From Microvirga calopogonii (GTDB taxonomy: Bacteria > Pseudomonadota > Alphaproteobacteria > Rhizobiales > Beijerinckiaceae): a DNA stretch of 64,000 nt. Shown piece by piece: positions 50,180-59,372 of the stretch (positions are counted from its first letter, which is position 1; every line of letters begins with the position of its first letter). Below the pieces are notes generated by a model, which was given only the letters and a program-made list of their open reading frames with translations, was not told the origin of the DNA and made no database searches. The position numbers and the translations under genes were made by a program. The stretch lies in the NCBI RefSeq assembly GCF_003347665.1, contig NZ_QDGA01000004.1, forward strand, positions 186,001-250,000, read 5' to 3'.

Positions 50180-50206
50180 TGGACGTCCCGCAGGATCGGA
50201 GATCCA

Positions 50207-51367
50207 TCAATCCATGGTGACCTTGAAGCGAAGCAAATCCCTGTTCATCGTGGGGCGCTTGGACTGCCAGTTGAAGCGGGTCAGGTACAGGTAGAATGTG
50301 CTCCCGGCCGTCTGGAAGACCGGTGACCGGCTGTCGTGATCGATGATCGAGGGATAGTCGTAATACGCCTTCTTCTCCGTGGTTCCCCACGGCGGGTCGA
50401 ACGGGGCGAGAAGGGAGGCCGGCGACCAGTTCCGCAGATCCGGCGAGGTCGCATAATAGACGCCCCCGGTGTCGTTCACCCGCGTGGACCACACGGCCAT
50501 CCAGAGGTTCCTGGATTCCAGCCGGACAAGGGACCGCACCTTGCCGGTCATGTCGCCGTTCCCGAGGCGGTCGCATGTAGCCTGAATGGGTTCCTGTCCG
50601 TCGACCGGATAGGGGTTCGGAGGACGAACGAAGCGGCCTCTGCTCATCATCCGCCAACCGGCCACGAGGTCTGATCGTGGGGCGCGGAACAGGCAGTTCC
50701 CGCGCCCGCCCGGTTCTGCTGCATCCTCCGTCCAGGCGATGAAATAGGCGTTCTCGCCATCGAACACCGTGTTCGAGAGCGTGAGGAAGCCAGCGGCCTT
50801 GGTGCCCGTGTCGAACCGCTTGTTCGATCCGGCGATGAGGCGCTTTTCCCGAGGCAGAAGCTTGAACGAGAAATCCCGCTCATTCGCTTCCAGGGCCACG
50901 AGCGAAAGATACCAGCATTCCGGCTTGCCGGGTCCCTTGGCGCAAAGCCCGTCATGGCGGAGCCCGGAGAACTCCTGGCTCGCCAACCCGAGAACATGGC
51001 CGTCATCGAGAGGAATGAGGCTCTGGACCCAGAAGCGGTCATTCAAGGCTGCGGGATCGGCCGATTCCTCTCCCTGGGACACGATCGAGCAATCGGGGCG
51101 CAGATCGGCAAAGCTCGAACCCTCCAGAACCCTGTTCCGGAAATGCGCGGCGATCAGGGCCACGGAACCGTCCCGGCGGCGATACGCCCTGGCGGGCGAA
51201 TCGGGAATCGTGCGCCAGTCGCAGCGCTGCCGCTCATAGCTGTAGACCACTTCAGGTTCGGGAGAGACCGAGAAGTGAAGCGGGTCATCGGCGACCACAG
51301 CCCTGCACATCATCAGCAGGAGAATCGCCGGCCCTGCGAAGGTGTTCCACCATGCGATCCTGATCAT
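50207..51367 (-). CDS. secreted protein of unknown function, beta-propeller-like
   Basis: The 386 residues begin with a membrane-inserting signal (MIRIAWWNTFAGPAILLLMMCRAVVA). The rest is rich in repeated strand-turn elements: WTEDAAEP, FRAPRSDLVAGW, YYATSPDLRNWSPASLL and TFYLYLTRFNWQS. The form S-x-DL-x-NWS resembles blades of GH43/GH32-like five-bladed propellers or sialidase-like proteins, but no catalytic set could be identified. It is the last gene of the minus-strand glycan cluster, 12 bases after the pyruvyl-transferase gene, so it may act on or bind the polysaccharide in the periplasm. Confidence 0.6.
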   Translation of the reverse strand: MIRIAWWNTFAGPAILLLMMCRAVVADDPLHFSVSPEPEVVYSYERQRCDWRTIPDSPARAYRRRDGSVALIAAHFRNRVLEGSSFADLRPDCSIVSQGEESADPAALNDRFWVQSLIPLDDGHVLGLASQEFSGLRHDGLCAKGPGKPECWYLSLVALEANERDFSFKLLPREKRLIAGSNKRFDTGTKAAGFLTLSNTVFDGENAYFIAWTEDAAEPGGRGNCLFRAPRSDLVAGWRMMSRGRFVRPPNPYPVDGQEPIQATCDRLGNGDMTGKVRSLVRLESRNLWMAVWSTRVNDTGGVYYATSPDLRNWSPASLLAPFDPPWGTTEKKAYYDYPSIIDHDSRSPVFQTAGSTFYLYLTRFNWQSKRPTMNRDLLRFKVTMD

Positions 51368-51379
51368 GAGATCTGCATC

Positions 51380-52606
51380 TCACTTGCCGTTTGCGATCCG
51401 CTGCAGGAAGGGTGCCGGCTGGAGCCTGTTCGCAGTGAGGAAGTCCAGATATCGCGACGCCGCCGCGCTCCGATGCCGGTCATAGGCGTCGGGATCGAAA
51501 CGGATCAACTTCTTCAGGCTGGAGCGCGTGAGCGGTGCGGTCAGGTCGCTCGCGGCAACGTGCGGGACGCCCGTGTTCTCGCAGAGTTCCCGGGTTCGGG
51601 AATCGATCGTGACGGTCAAGCCCATGCGCTCTGCCTGAAGAGCCAGGGCCACGCCATGATACCGGGATCCGATCGTGAGGTCATGCCGGCGCAGGGTGTC
51701 CATCCAGGCCGGAACGTCGTAGAAGGAGCGGACGTAGTTTCGGCACCAAGCCTTGAATTCCTCGAAGGAATAATGAGGGACGGTGTGGTTGTGGATCTCC
51801 TTCAGCGCATGCGGGTCGATCTCGTCGAAGATCTCCCGTGAGACCCGGATCATCTCTCCCATCGACTGAACCACATATTGGCCCGGATACATCGGGTCCA
51901 TCATGAGGCCGATGAGCTGATGCTCGATATCCCGGGTCTTCAACCACGCCTGATGACCTGCGGCGACCGAGATGGAGCGCGGCAAGGGAAGGTTCGACCA
52001 CTGCTTGTGAATCTTCTGGCCGAGGCCCGGATTCGGGTTCGTGAAATACGAGGGGCAGCCGCCGGCCACGGAACCGTGGATATCCAGCTTGTCGAGCTGC
52101 GACGTGGTGAACGCACCACGCGTATAGATGTTGGATCCCGCCGAGGACGGGTTGGATCGCGCGATGACCTGGGCCCAACGACGGGTCCCGTCGGTCAGCT
52201 GGATGTCCTGATCGTAGCTGTCGGCCTGAGCACCAAGCCCGATGGCGACAATCGGCAAGCCCGATTTTTCCAGGTTGTCCGCCATGTTGCCGTAATCCGT
52301 GTGGCGCCCCAGTTGATTGGCGCAGGGAATGACGATGAGGTCGGCATTCTCTTTCAGGCTCTCGGCCGATGCACTCCAACTGAAGAATTTGACCGGATTG
52401 GAGATATGGCTGGCGATGGCATAGACGAAGGCCAGATTGCCGTTGTTGTGGCCGATCCCGTTGTAGAGATCCTCGAAAGCGGAGTTCGAGTAGAGTCCCA
52501 GGGACGGATACTTCCACAGGATCGCGACCCGCAGAGGTTTGGCGGGAGCCTTCGGCTTGAGGGCGGCCTGGTCGAGCGGCTTGTCCATGGTCATCTCGTC
52601 GAGCAT
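51380..52606 (-). CDS. polysaccharide pyruvyl transferase family protein (second copy)
   Basis: The conserved core starts at KPLRVAILWKYPSLGLYSNSAFEDLYNGIGHNNG. Later segments ANQLGRHTDYGNMADNLE, LPIVAIGLGAQAD and SRYHGVALALQAERMG match the pyruvyl-transferase fold (CsaB/WcaK-like), in which SRYHG is part of the nucleotide or phosphate site. Members add ketal pyruvate to surface polysaccharides. ATG 52606 gives 408 residues; earlier in-frame ATGs reach 52789 but overlap galE by 43 bases. A second member of the family is encoded at 53822-55009. Confidence 0.78.
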   Translation of the reverse strand: MLDEMTMDKPLDQAALKPKAPAKPLRVAILWKYPSLGLYSNSAFEDLYNGIGHNNGNLAFVYAIASHISNPVKFFSWSASAESLKENADLIVIPCANQLGRHTDYGNMADNLEKSGLPIVAIGLGAQADSYDQDIQLTDGTRRWAQVIARSNPSSAGSNIYTRGAFTTSQLDKLDIHGSVAGGCPSYFTNPNPGLGQKIHKQWSNLPLPRSISVAAGHQAWLKTRDIEHQLIGLMMDPMYPGQYVVQSMGEMIRVSREIFDEIDPHALKEIHNHTVPHYSFEEFKAWCRNYVRSFYDVPAWMDTLRRHDLTIGSRYHGVALALQAERMGLTVTIDSRTRELCENTGVPHVAASDLTAPLTRSSLKKLIRFDPDAYDRHRSAAASRYLDFLTANRLQPAPFLQRIANGK

Positions 52607-52746
52607 GTGAAATCCAATCCTGAAATCGGTGTTCGCCGGAACGCGGCCTGGTACCTGCCGGTCTCGGGGCAGGCCCATGCCGAAGGCGTATGAGCTGATA
52701 AGGGCTCTCTCGCTCCTGGACGAGATCGCCCCGGTGAAATCCTTGG

Positions 52747-53742
52747 TTAAGCCGCTTCCGCCCGGCGCATCTTCAGGCTGTTCTCCCACGACAAGGCATG
52801 GCGGATGATCGCCTCGAGATCGTCGAGCTTGGGAGACCAGTTCAGGGTCTTACGGATCCGATCGGCGCTGGCGATCAGGGTAGCGGGATCCCCGGCTCGT
52901 CGCGGAGAAAGGTTCACGGGGAAATCGACACCCGAGACCCTCTTCACGGCCTCCACGACCTCGTGCACCGAGTAGCCGCGACCATAGCCGCAATTGAAGA
53001 CGGTGCTGTCGCCGCCCGCATCGAGGTAATCGAGCGCGAGCATGTGGGCGTGGGCCAGGTCGGAGACGTGAATGTAGTCACGCAGGCATGTGCCGTCAGG
53101 CGTGGGATAATCGGTTCCGAAGATGTCGATGTGGGATCTTTCGCCCAGAGCGGCCTGGGTTGCGACCTTGATGAGATGCGTCGCCTGGCGCGTGCTTTGA
53201 CCGCTGCGGCCTTGAGGGTCGGCGCCTGCAACGTTGAAATACCGGAGGGCCACGAAGCGGAGAGGATGGGCGCGGGCAACGTCCCTCAGCATCATCTCGG
53301 TCATGAGCTTCGACGTGCCATAAGGAGAAACGGGGTTGAGTGCCGTCGTCTCGGAGATCGGGCTCTCCTTGGCGTCGCCATAGACGGCGGCTGTCGAGGA
53401 GAACAGAAACTGCTCGACGCCGTTCTGCACCGCAGCGCTGATAAGCGACCGCGACCTGACGGTGTTGTTGAGGTAGTATTTCAGCGGATCCGTGACGGAT
53501 TCCGGAACGACGATCGAGCCGGCAAAATGAGCGATCGCTTTGACGGAATGCTTGCTGATGATCTCCGCAACGAGGTTCTCGTTGCCGATGTCGCCCTCGA
53601 TGAGTGTCGCGTCCGGGTGGACCATCCACGCGAATCCGGTGCTGAGATCGTCCAGGACCACGACATCCTTCCCGGCATCGGCCAATGCCAGAACCATGTG
53701 GCTTCCGATATAGCCGGCCCCGCCCGTTACCAACACAGTCAT
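52747..53742 (-). CDS. galE: UDP-glucose 4-epimerase
   Basis: Extended short-chain dehydrogenase of 331 residues that interconverts UDP-glucose and UDP-galactose. NAD-binding GGAGYIGSHMVLAL is at the N-terminus. The catalytic YxxxK reads SPYGTSKLMTEMML, after FSSTAAVYGDA. DGTCLRDYIHVSDLAHAH and GYGRGYSVHEVVEAVKRVSG are typical GalE segments. The product can feed the glycosyltransferases encoded upstream on the same strand. A strong terminator separates it from the gene at 53822. Confidence 0.93.
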   Translation of the reverse strand: MTVLVTGGAGYIGSHMVLALADAGKDVVVLDDLSTGFAWMVHPDATLIEGDIGNENLVAEIISKHSVKAIAHFAGSIVVPESVTDPLKYYLNNTVRSRSLISAAVQNGVEQFLFSSTAAVYGDAKESPISETTALNPVSPYGTSKLMTEMMLRDVARAHPLRFVALRYFNVAGADPQGRSGQSTRQATHLIKVATQAALGERSHIDIFGTDYPTPDGTCLRDYIHVSDLAHAHMLALDYLDAGGDSTVFNCGYGRGYSVHEVVEAVKRVSGVDFPVNLSPRRAGDPATLIASADRIRKTLNWSPKLDDLEAIIRHALSWENSLKMRRAEAA

Positions 53743-53783
53743 GACTGCCCCTCGTTCTTTGCTGTGACGTGGTGAGAATGGAA

Positions 53784-53810
53784 GGGGAGCCGGAATGCTA
53801 CCGGCTCCCC
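53784..53810 (-). terminator. terminator after the first pyruvyl-transferase gene
   Basis: A perfect 10-base stem (GGGGAGCCGG / CCGGCTCCCC; arms 53784-53793 and 53801-53810) with a 7-base loop. On the minus strand it is followed by TTCCATTCT. It comes directly after the gene ending at 53822 and before galE, so the glycan cluster has at least two transcripts or a read-through control. Confidence 0.8.
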
Positions 53811-53821
53811 CGATGGGACGA

Positions 53822-55009
53822 TCAGGCAGCCTGCAACTGCCTGTACTCGCTCTGCCTCATCACGGGCTGCATCTTCGTATCCGCCCCGTTCTCAACCAGG
53901 AACTGATGCATTTCGCGGTAGGTGTGATGGTAGGCGCGATTGAACTTGTCGAAGAGCGACTGGTCCCAGTAATCCTCGAGCCTGAACTCCTTGCCTGAGA
54001 AGACGTCGAAGCTCGGAATCTGATAGGTCTCTGCGAACTCGACCGTCCGGCTGTCATAGGTGAAGTAGATCGACGGGACACCGTTCGCGAGCGCCATCAG
54101 GTTGCCATGGAGACGATATCCGAGGACAAGGTCCTTCTGCTGCACGAGATCTTCGTAGTCGGCGACCACGTCGGAATAGAACAGCCTCTCCCTGTGGAGC
54201 TTTTCCATCGTGTCGTCGAGGTACCAATCGTTGACCTGCTTGTCAGCGCGCAGTGCGGTAAACGCCTCTTCGCGCTGTTCCGCCGTCCCGAGAACGATCT
54301 TCTTTTCCTCGACCTCGCCCTGCGCCATCAGCACCACGTCGAACCGCGCCGCCAGGCTTTTCACGAGGTCCCGATGGAACGTCAGGTACTGCTTGATGTC
54401 GCGTGCATATGTGGACGACACCTCGCGCCGAACCGTGATGCCGGCCGTCCGGATGCTCTCCAGTGGAGGCAGCTGAATGTTCAGATTCGGGTTGTTCCGG
54501 CGGAACGCGGTCGGGCAGCCGACGATGCGGACGTTCTTGATGCCGAGATCCCAGAGGACCTGCGCCGAGTAGGCCCCGCGCACGCCGATGGAGGTGGTGG
54601 AATCGGCCATCATGCGAAGAACGGTCTTGGTTTCATCCGACAGTTCGATCTTGCCCTTGACTGGCGCCTGAGCGCCGATGCCCCAGGCGATGACCGGAAT
54701 CTTGATCTTCTTGAGGACGTCGACCGCCTGGTTCCAGACCATGTCCTTATGGACATAGTTCGACCCGCGCAGGAACACGTAATCGTACTCGGCATTGATC
54801 CGGTCGATCTGGGTCAGGTCGGGGTTTGCGATCTCCAGGGCATCGAGCTTGTCGTAGTTCAGGAGCTTCAACGACGAGTCGAAGACGAAGGCGTCGCCGA
54901 TGTTGTGGTAATGGTTGATGCTGCGCTGAATATCCTTGTGACGGTACCAGCGGACATTGTCGTGGTTGTAGACTTCGCCCGAAGGGCTGATGACGAGAAT
55001 ACGCTTCAT
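53822..55009 (-). CDS. polysaccharide pyruvyl transferase family protein (first copy)
   Basis: The 395-residue protein starts MKRILVISPSGEVYNHDNVRWYRHKDIQRSINHYHNIGDAFVFDSSLKLLNYD. It contains IPVIAWGIGAQAPVKG and a C-terminal LVLGYRLHGNLMALANGVPSIYFTYDSRTVEF segment, the counterpart of the SRYHG motif in the second copy. The family adds pyruvate to glycans, giving a negative charge. The paralogy with the gene at 51380-52606 is only in fold and motifs, as they differ in length and sequence. Confidence 0.82.
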   Translation of the reverse strand: MKRILVISPSGEVYNHDNVRWYRHKDIQRSINHYHNIGDAFVFDSSLKLLNYDKLDALEIANPDLTQIDRINAEYDYVFLRGSNYVHKDMVWNQAVDVLKKIKIPVIAWGIGAQAPVKGKIELSDETKTVLRMMADSTTSIGVRGAYSAQVLWDLGIKNVRIVGCPTAFRRNNPNLNIQLPPLESIRTAGITVRREVSSTYARDIKQYLTFHRDLVKSLAARFDVVLMAQGEVEEKKIVLGTAEQREEAFTALRADKQVNDWYLDDTMEKLHRERLFYSDVVADYEDLVQQKDLVLGYRLHGNLMALANGVPSIYFTYDSRTVEFAETYQIPSFDVFSGKEFRLEDYWDQSLFDKFNRAYHHTYREMHQFLVENGADTKMQPVMRQSEYRQLQAA

Positions 55010-55042
55010 AGTGTTGCCTCCAGATGATTTTGCGATGGTCGG

Positions 55043-56350
55043 CTAAGCCGTAAGCGCGACCGCTGACGGGCTCGTCGCCTTTTTCGCGGCAAGGTCCTGA
55101 TAGAGATCGAGATGAAGTTGGGCACATTCCTCGTAGGTGATCGGCTGCCCGATACCCGCGCGCAGGTCGTTCCAAAGCTTCGGGCTCGTCAGCGCCTCGG
55201 TCATGCGATCGACGAGATCCTGGGACGATCCGACGCGGAAATGGAGCCCGTTGACCCCGTCGACGATCTTCTCGGCCATGCCGCCGATATTGCTGCAGAT
55301 CATGGGACGTCCGTGATGGAAGGATTCCTGGATCACGATCGGGGAATTCTCCCACCAGATGGAGGGAATGATCGTCCAGTCGATCGAGCGCATGAGGCGC
55401 GGCATCTCGCTGTTCTGATAGGAGCCGTAGAACCTCACCCGCGATCCGGCCCGTTCCACCAGCTTCCTGATCTTCTCCTGGAACGCTTCCGGCTGACGTT
55501 CCAGGTTGCCGCCGAAGATCATCAGCTGGGCATCGTCTCCCCAGACGGAATCGGGAATGCAGGTGACCGCGTCGAGGAGGACATCGACGCCCTTGAATTG
55601 TGTGATCTGGCCGAAATAGCCGAAGCGGGAGCGCCTACCGCCTCTTTGGGGCAAGCTTCGCGGCGGCGCGGTCTCGGCGATGTCGAGGCCGTTCTCGATG
55701 ACGATAAAACGTGAACGATCCAGCCCCCAGTCCACGTAGCGGTCGACGAGGAACTGGCTGGGAGACACGAAGAAGTCGGCGACGTCGAGAAGTCCGCGGA
55801 TGAAATGCTCACGGCGCAGGAAGCGTGCCGGGGAGATCTCGGGAAAGCATGCATTGCAATCCGATGGCGACGCCCTGTGGCAGAGTTTCGTGCCGCCGGT
55901 CTTCACCATCTGCCCATGATGGCTGCAGATCGAAAGGAATTCATGGAACGTGATGACGATCACGCAAGCGGGAAGCGCCCGGCGAACGGCATAGATCATT
56001 TCGAGACCCAGGCCGATGAAGTGATGGAAGTGAACGACGTCGGGCCGCAGGTCCCTGAGGACGCGGAGGAAGTCGCGCTCGATTTCCTCGGTGTTCCGGT
56101 TCGAGATGAGAAAGTGATCGTATTCGTCGGCATGATAGAGGAACTCGCCCTCGGTCTGCCGAAGGCTCATCAGGGCCGTTCGGCTGTGCCTCGCGACCGG
56201 GTGGCCGACACGGGCGAGGAAACGGGATTCGACGTTGCCGATCCGGTTGAGACCCTTGTGCAGGTTATACGCGGCGATCTCGGCGCCTCCGAGGGAGAAG
56301 CTCGGATGGCCATGCGAGACGATGAGTACGCGGGGAGGGTGATTTGACAT
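55043..56350 (-). CDS. glycosyltransferase family 4 protein (first of two)
   Basis: GT-B fold retaining glycosyltransferase of 435 residues. The N-terminal acceptor domain carries PRVLIVSHGHPSFSLGGAEIAAYNLHKGLNRIG. The C-terminal donor domain carries RRSRFGYFGQITQFKGVDVLLDAV and the donor-site WWENSPIVIQESFHHGRPMICSNIGGMAE, with the family's glutamates. A CxxC-like group (HHGQMVKTGGTKLCHRASPSDCNACFPEISP) could bind a metal and recurs in the GT4 at 59369. It starts 7 bases before the stop of the 728-residue protein, in the same operon. Confidence 0.9.
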   Translation of the reverse strand: MSNHPPRVLIVSHGHPSFSLGGAEIAAYNLHKGLNRIGNVESRFLARVGHPVARHSRTALMSLRQTEGEFLYHADEYDHFLISNRNTEEIERDFLRVLRDLRPDVVHFHHFIGLGLEMIYAVRRALPACVIVITFHEFLSICSHHGQMVKTGGTKLCHRASPSDCNACFPEISPARFLRREHFIRGLLDVADFFVSPSQFLVDRYVDWGLDRSRFIVIENGLDIAETAPPRSLPQRGGRRSRFGYFGQITQFKGVDVLLDAVTCIPDSVWGDDAQLMIFGGNLERQPEAFQEKIRKLVERAGSRVRFYGSYQNSEMPRLMRSIDWTIIPSIWWENSPIVIQESFHHGRPMICSNIGGMAEKIVDGVNGLHFRVGSSQDLVDRMTEALTSPKLWNDLRAGIGQPITYEECAQLHLDLYQDLAAKKATSPSAVALTA

Positions 56351-56357
56351 GCTTGCA

Positions 56358-58544
56358 CTACCTCATGTTGTTGATGAGGAGCGACCACTTGCGGTCGAAG
56401 CTCCAGCGATCGACTTTCTGGGCCAGGCGGTGTGCCGGAAAAGCCGAGGGACCGACATCGTTGTCGGCGGAAATCATCTCGACGTCCGGGAGCCATACCG
56501 CGGGCGTCCCTCCGAGCCTCATCTTGAGGCAGAGATCGCGCCCCTTCTCGCCGGCGCCCAGATAGGAGCGCGTGAAGCCGCCGACCGACGCAATGGATTC
56601 GCGCGAGACGATGCAGCATGAGAGCGATCCGGCGATAACCTCCGTCGGCTGGGATCCGCGCACGACATCGCGCGGATAGCCGATGTAGCGGTCGACGAGC
56701 TTCTGCTCCTCCTGGTCGAGCCAGGTGCCCGCGAAGCGGATGGAGTTGTCCTCGTAGAGGATCGTGGGGCTGATCAAGGCCTTGCCGCCGCGGTTGCGGT
56801 AGGCCCGCTCGAGCGACGAGATCCATCCGGCCTGGCGTGGCAGTACGCCGGCGGCGAGAAAGATCAGCGTTTCCGCCCGCGTCGCCTGAATGGCGGCCTC
56901 GAAGGCATCGCAGGCATCCTGCACGCCCGTTGCTCCGATCACCCGGACCTTGATGCCGTAGAAACGGGAGAGCCGTTCCGCTTCCGGTGCAATGCTGTCG
57001 AAAGCCTCCAGGGGCGCGGCCACGATGATCGGCATGTCCTTCGTCTCGGCGTCCAGTGCCAGGAGAGACAAGGTCACGGCCGCCTCTTCGACATCGATTC
57101 CGGCTCCGATGACCAGAGCCCTGCCGGCTTCAGAATCGTCGAAATCGAAGTCGCGGATTTCCGTGACGGCTGGCGCAGGCGCGGCCATGGCCTGCATCAT
57201 CGGGCCGATATGACGCTCGATGGCGGCTCCGGCGGCCGCCGTCCGAGGATCGAGAGGCGAGATGAGCCGCTCGAGGGATCGGCGGGACATGCCGCGGAGA
57301 GGCGTGAGAGGATAGAACGCGACCGCATCTCCAACGGCCATCTCGAAATAGACCGGTACCTCCGCCGCAGCAGGCAGGCCGGGAACGAAGGCCAGGAAGC
57401 CGTGGTCGTTGCGGGCCGGGTCGAGGCGTCCGGCGAAGAGGCTGTTGTGCTGGAACGCCGATGAGACGTCCGACCGGGGGAGGCGGGTCCAGGTGTCGTC
57501 GATCCGCTGCTGGGTCGCGCCGGTGCGCAGGGTGAGGGAATCCACGTGGCCTTCCGGATCGAGCATCCAGCCGGCCACCAGAATCCCGCCGCCCGGAATC
57601 TCGGCGACCATGTCCATGCCGATGCGAACCGGCACTTTGAGGTCCGACACCGTGTCGCGACCGTCGAACCGCTCGCCGGCCCGCCGGAGCGTCAGCATCG
57701 TGTCCGGATTTGCATGCGCGCGGACCAGGCCGTCCCGGATATGGGCGGGAACGTCGGTCGGGGACAGGAGAACGCGACGGTCATAGACTTCGAGACTCCG
57801 CCACCCATCCCGTCCACGGAAGAACACCTTCTTGAGCCTGCCCGGATCGATGACGGACGTTCCCGTGTCGAGCAGTCCCAAGAAGCCCTTGCCTTGCTCC
57901 CCCAGGTCGCTGCGGGGAACCGAAGCCGACTTGAACTCGCCGGCCATAAGTCCTTCGTGGGCCGCAAGAACGTGCACCCTGTCGCAAGGCAGATCGGTGG
58001 CCCAGCCCTGAAGAAACACCTGACCCGTATCGATCGAGCCGATGACCTCGATCCAACCATCGGTCGGGCCCGCGGCGCCGAGCACCGATATGGCGGCCTC
58101 CAAACGCTTCTGACTGTTCTTTCCGGCGATCAGAGCATGAACGATGCGGTCGATGATGATCGATGATCGATCACCCGCATCGGCGGAGACGATCCTGATC
58201 AACGTGGCAAGAGGGACCGTAGGCTTGATCAGGGTATAGCGGATCGGCGGACCGCTGCGCCGCATGACCACGGAACGCAGGCGAACCTTGGCGGCGAGGC
58301 GGATCGGCACGATGGCGACGAAACCAATCGCGGCATCGGCAGGCGCATCCTTGCGGACCCAGCAGATGGTGTCGGCCTTCATGGTCATGGAAGGATCGCC
58401 GTTGAGCAATGCTTCGACATGGTCGGTCATGGCGTCGGCCACTCCGCAAATCAGCGCGAGGTCGTCGCCGATCGGAGTGACGAGCGCGCTCTCGCCGTCG
58501 AGAGGCAGGTCGCGCATTTCCACCGGTTGCGTATTGTGCTGCAT
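56358..58544 (-). CDS. large GT2-type protein with accessory domains (728 aa)
   Basis: The C-terminal 250 residues (ADNDVGPS near the end; GWISSLERAYRNRGGKALISPTILYEDNSIRFAGTW; VIAGSLSCCIVSRESIASVGGFTRSYLGAGEKGRDLCLKMR) follow the GT2 pattern of the protein at 61485-63719. The DxD/NSD position reads FLAAGVLP, so the catalytic Asp pair appears lost. The first 480 residues form two or three beta-rich modules, each with a GWATDLP- or GWMLDPE-like turn, as in sugar-polymerising GT complexes. It may be a non-catalytic or specialised paralogue in the glycan machinery. Confidence 0.75.
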   Translation of the reverse strand: MQHNTQPVEMRDLPLDGESALVTPIGDDLALICGVADAMTDHVEALLNGDPSMTMKADTICWVRKDAPADAAIGFVAIVPIRLAAKVRLRSVVMRRSGPPIRYTLIKPTVPLATLIRIVSADAGDRSSIIIDRIVHALIAGKNSQKRLEAAISVLGAAGPTDGWIEVIGSIDTGQVFLQGWATDLPCDRVHVLAAHEGLMAGEFKSASVPRSDLGEQGKGFLGLLDTGTSVIDPGRLKKVFFRGRDGWRSLEVYDRRVLLSPTDVPAHIRDGLVRAHANPDTMLTLRRAGERFDGRDTVSDLKVPVRIGMDMVAEIPGGGILVAGWMLDPEGHVDSLTLRTGATQQRIDDTWTRLPRSDVSSAFQHNSLFAGRLDPARNDHGFLAFVPGLPAAAEVPVYFEMAVGDAVAFYPLTPLRGMSRRSLERLISPLDPRTAAAGAAIERHIGPMMQAMAAPAPAVTEIRDFDFDDSEAGRALVIGAGIDVEEAAVTLSLLALDAETKDMPIIVAAPLEAFDSIAPEAERLSRFYGIKVRVIGATGVQDACDAFEAAIQATRAETLIFLAAGVLPRQAGWISSLERAYRNRGGKALISPTILYEDNSIRFAGTWLDQEEQKLVDRYIGYPRDVVRGSQPTEVIAGSLSCCIVSRESIASVGGFTRSYLGAGEKGRDLCLKMRLGGTPAVWLPDVEMISADNDVGPSAFPAHRLAQKVDRWSFDRKWSLLINNMR

Positions 58545-58601
58545 GGGAGACCTGAAATTCCGTTCGATGACCGTTGTTTGCTTGCGCTTCGAGAAGGCGG
58601 G

Positions 58602-59372
58602 TTACCAAGGAGGATGACGCAGAAGGACGACGAGTGCCGCGATGGCGCTGACGGCGGAAATGCCTCCGAATGCCATCAGGAGGGTGACGGCCCTTCGCAT
58701 CGGACGGTCGACGGACGATCCGAGGTCATCGATCTGCTTTCCGAAATCCGCCAGCACCCTGTCGAACCGCATATGAAAGACTTCGATGTCGGAAATCTTC
58801 TTGGCGAGGTCGGATTGATTGGCCCGGACGGCATCGAGAGCCGCCGCGATGCCGTTCTCTTCGGCGACGATCTCGTTGATCTGGCTCGAAGTCCCTCGGA
58901 GGCTCTCGACGGCCTCGCGTTGCAGGATCTGCGATCGCCTTTGCGCTTCGATGAGCAGTTCGAGACGATCGAAGACCCGGTTCAGCGGTGCGCTGAGGGC
59001 AGCCTCGGCCGCGCGCTCGTCCTGGCTCGCAGCCTGCAGGACGAGCTCGTCGCCGGTCGACGGAGAGATCGCGACGACAGCAAGACCGGCATTGCCCTGG
59101 CCGGCGCGGTCCGGAAGCTCGATCTCGAAGGCGTAGCCACCGTCGCCGATCCCGTTGCGGCGCAGATCCACACGGGGCATGTCGGCCGTGGTCGACGCGA
59201 TGGTCTCCCCGTCCAGTGTGATGCGAACATGGAGGCGCTCCGTAGGACGGGCCCGATCCCAGACCCATCCGTAGAGGCGCCGCCCTTCGATGGCGTCGAC
59301 GCGGCCCTGAAGCTGCGGACCCGCCGGTGGCTCCGGTACGGCCACCGCATTGTTGGATTGTGCTGCGCTCAT
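58602..59372 (-). CDS. coiled-coil, tail-anchored membrane protein with beta-sandwich-like N-terminus
   Basis: A 256-residue protein without a family name that I recognise. Residues 18-100 (LQGRVDAIEGRRLYGWVWDRARPTERLHVRITLDGETIASTTADMPRVDLRRNGIGDGGYAFEIELP) form a module that also occurs as a prefix on Alphaproteobacterial glycosyltransferases. Then comes a helical stretch of about 120 residues with heptad character, and a C-terminal membrane anchor (AVTLLMAFGGISAVSAIAALVVLLRHPPW). It overlaps the upstream GT4 gene by ATGA. A scaffold for a glycosyltransferase complex is one possible role. Confidence 0.65.
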   Translation of the reverse strand: MSAAQSNNAVAVPEPPAGPQLQGRVDAIEGRRLYGWVWDRARPTERLHVRITLDGETIASTTADMPRVDLRRNGIGDGGYAFEIELPDRAGQGNAGLAVVAISPSTGDELVLQAASQDERAAEAALSAPLNRVFDRLELLIEAQRRSQILQREAVESLRGTSSQINEIVAEENGIAAALDAVRANQSDLAKKISDIEVFHMRFDRVLADFGKQIDDLGSSVDRPMRRAVTLLMAFGGISAVSAIAALVVLLRHPPW

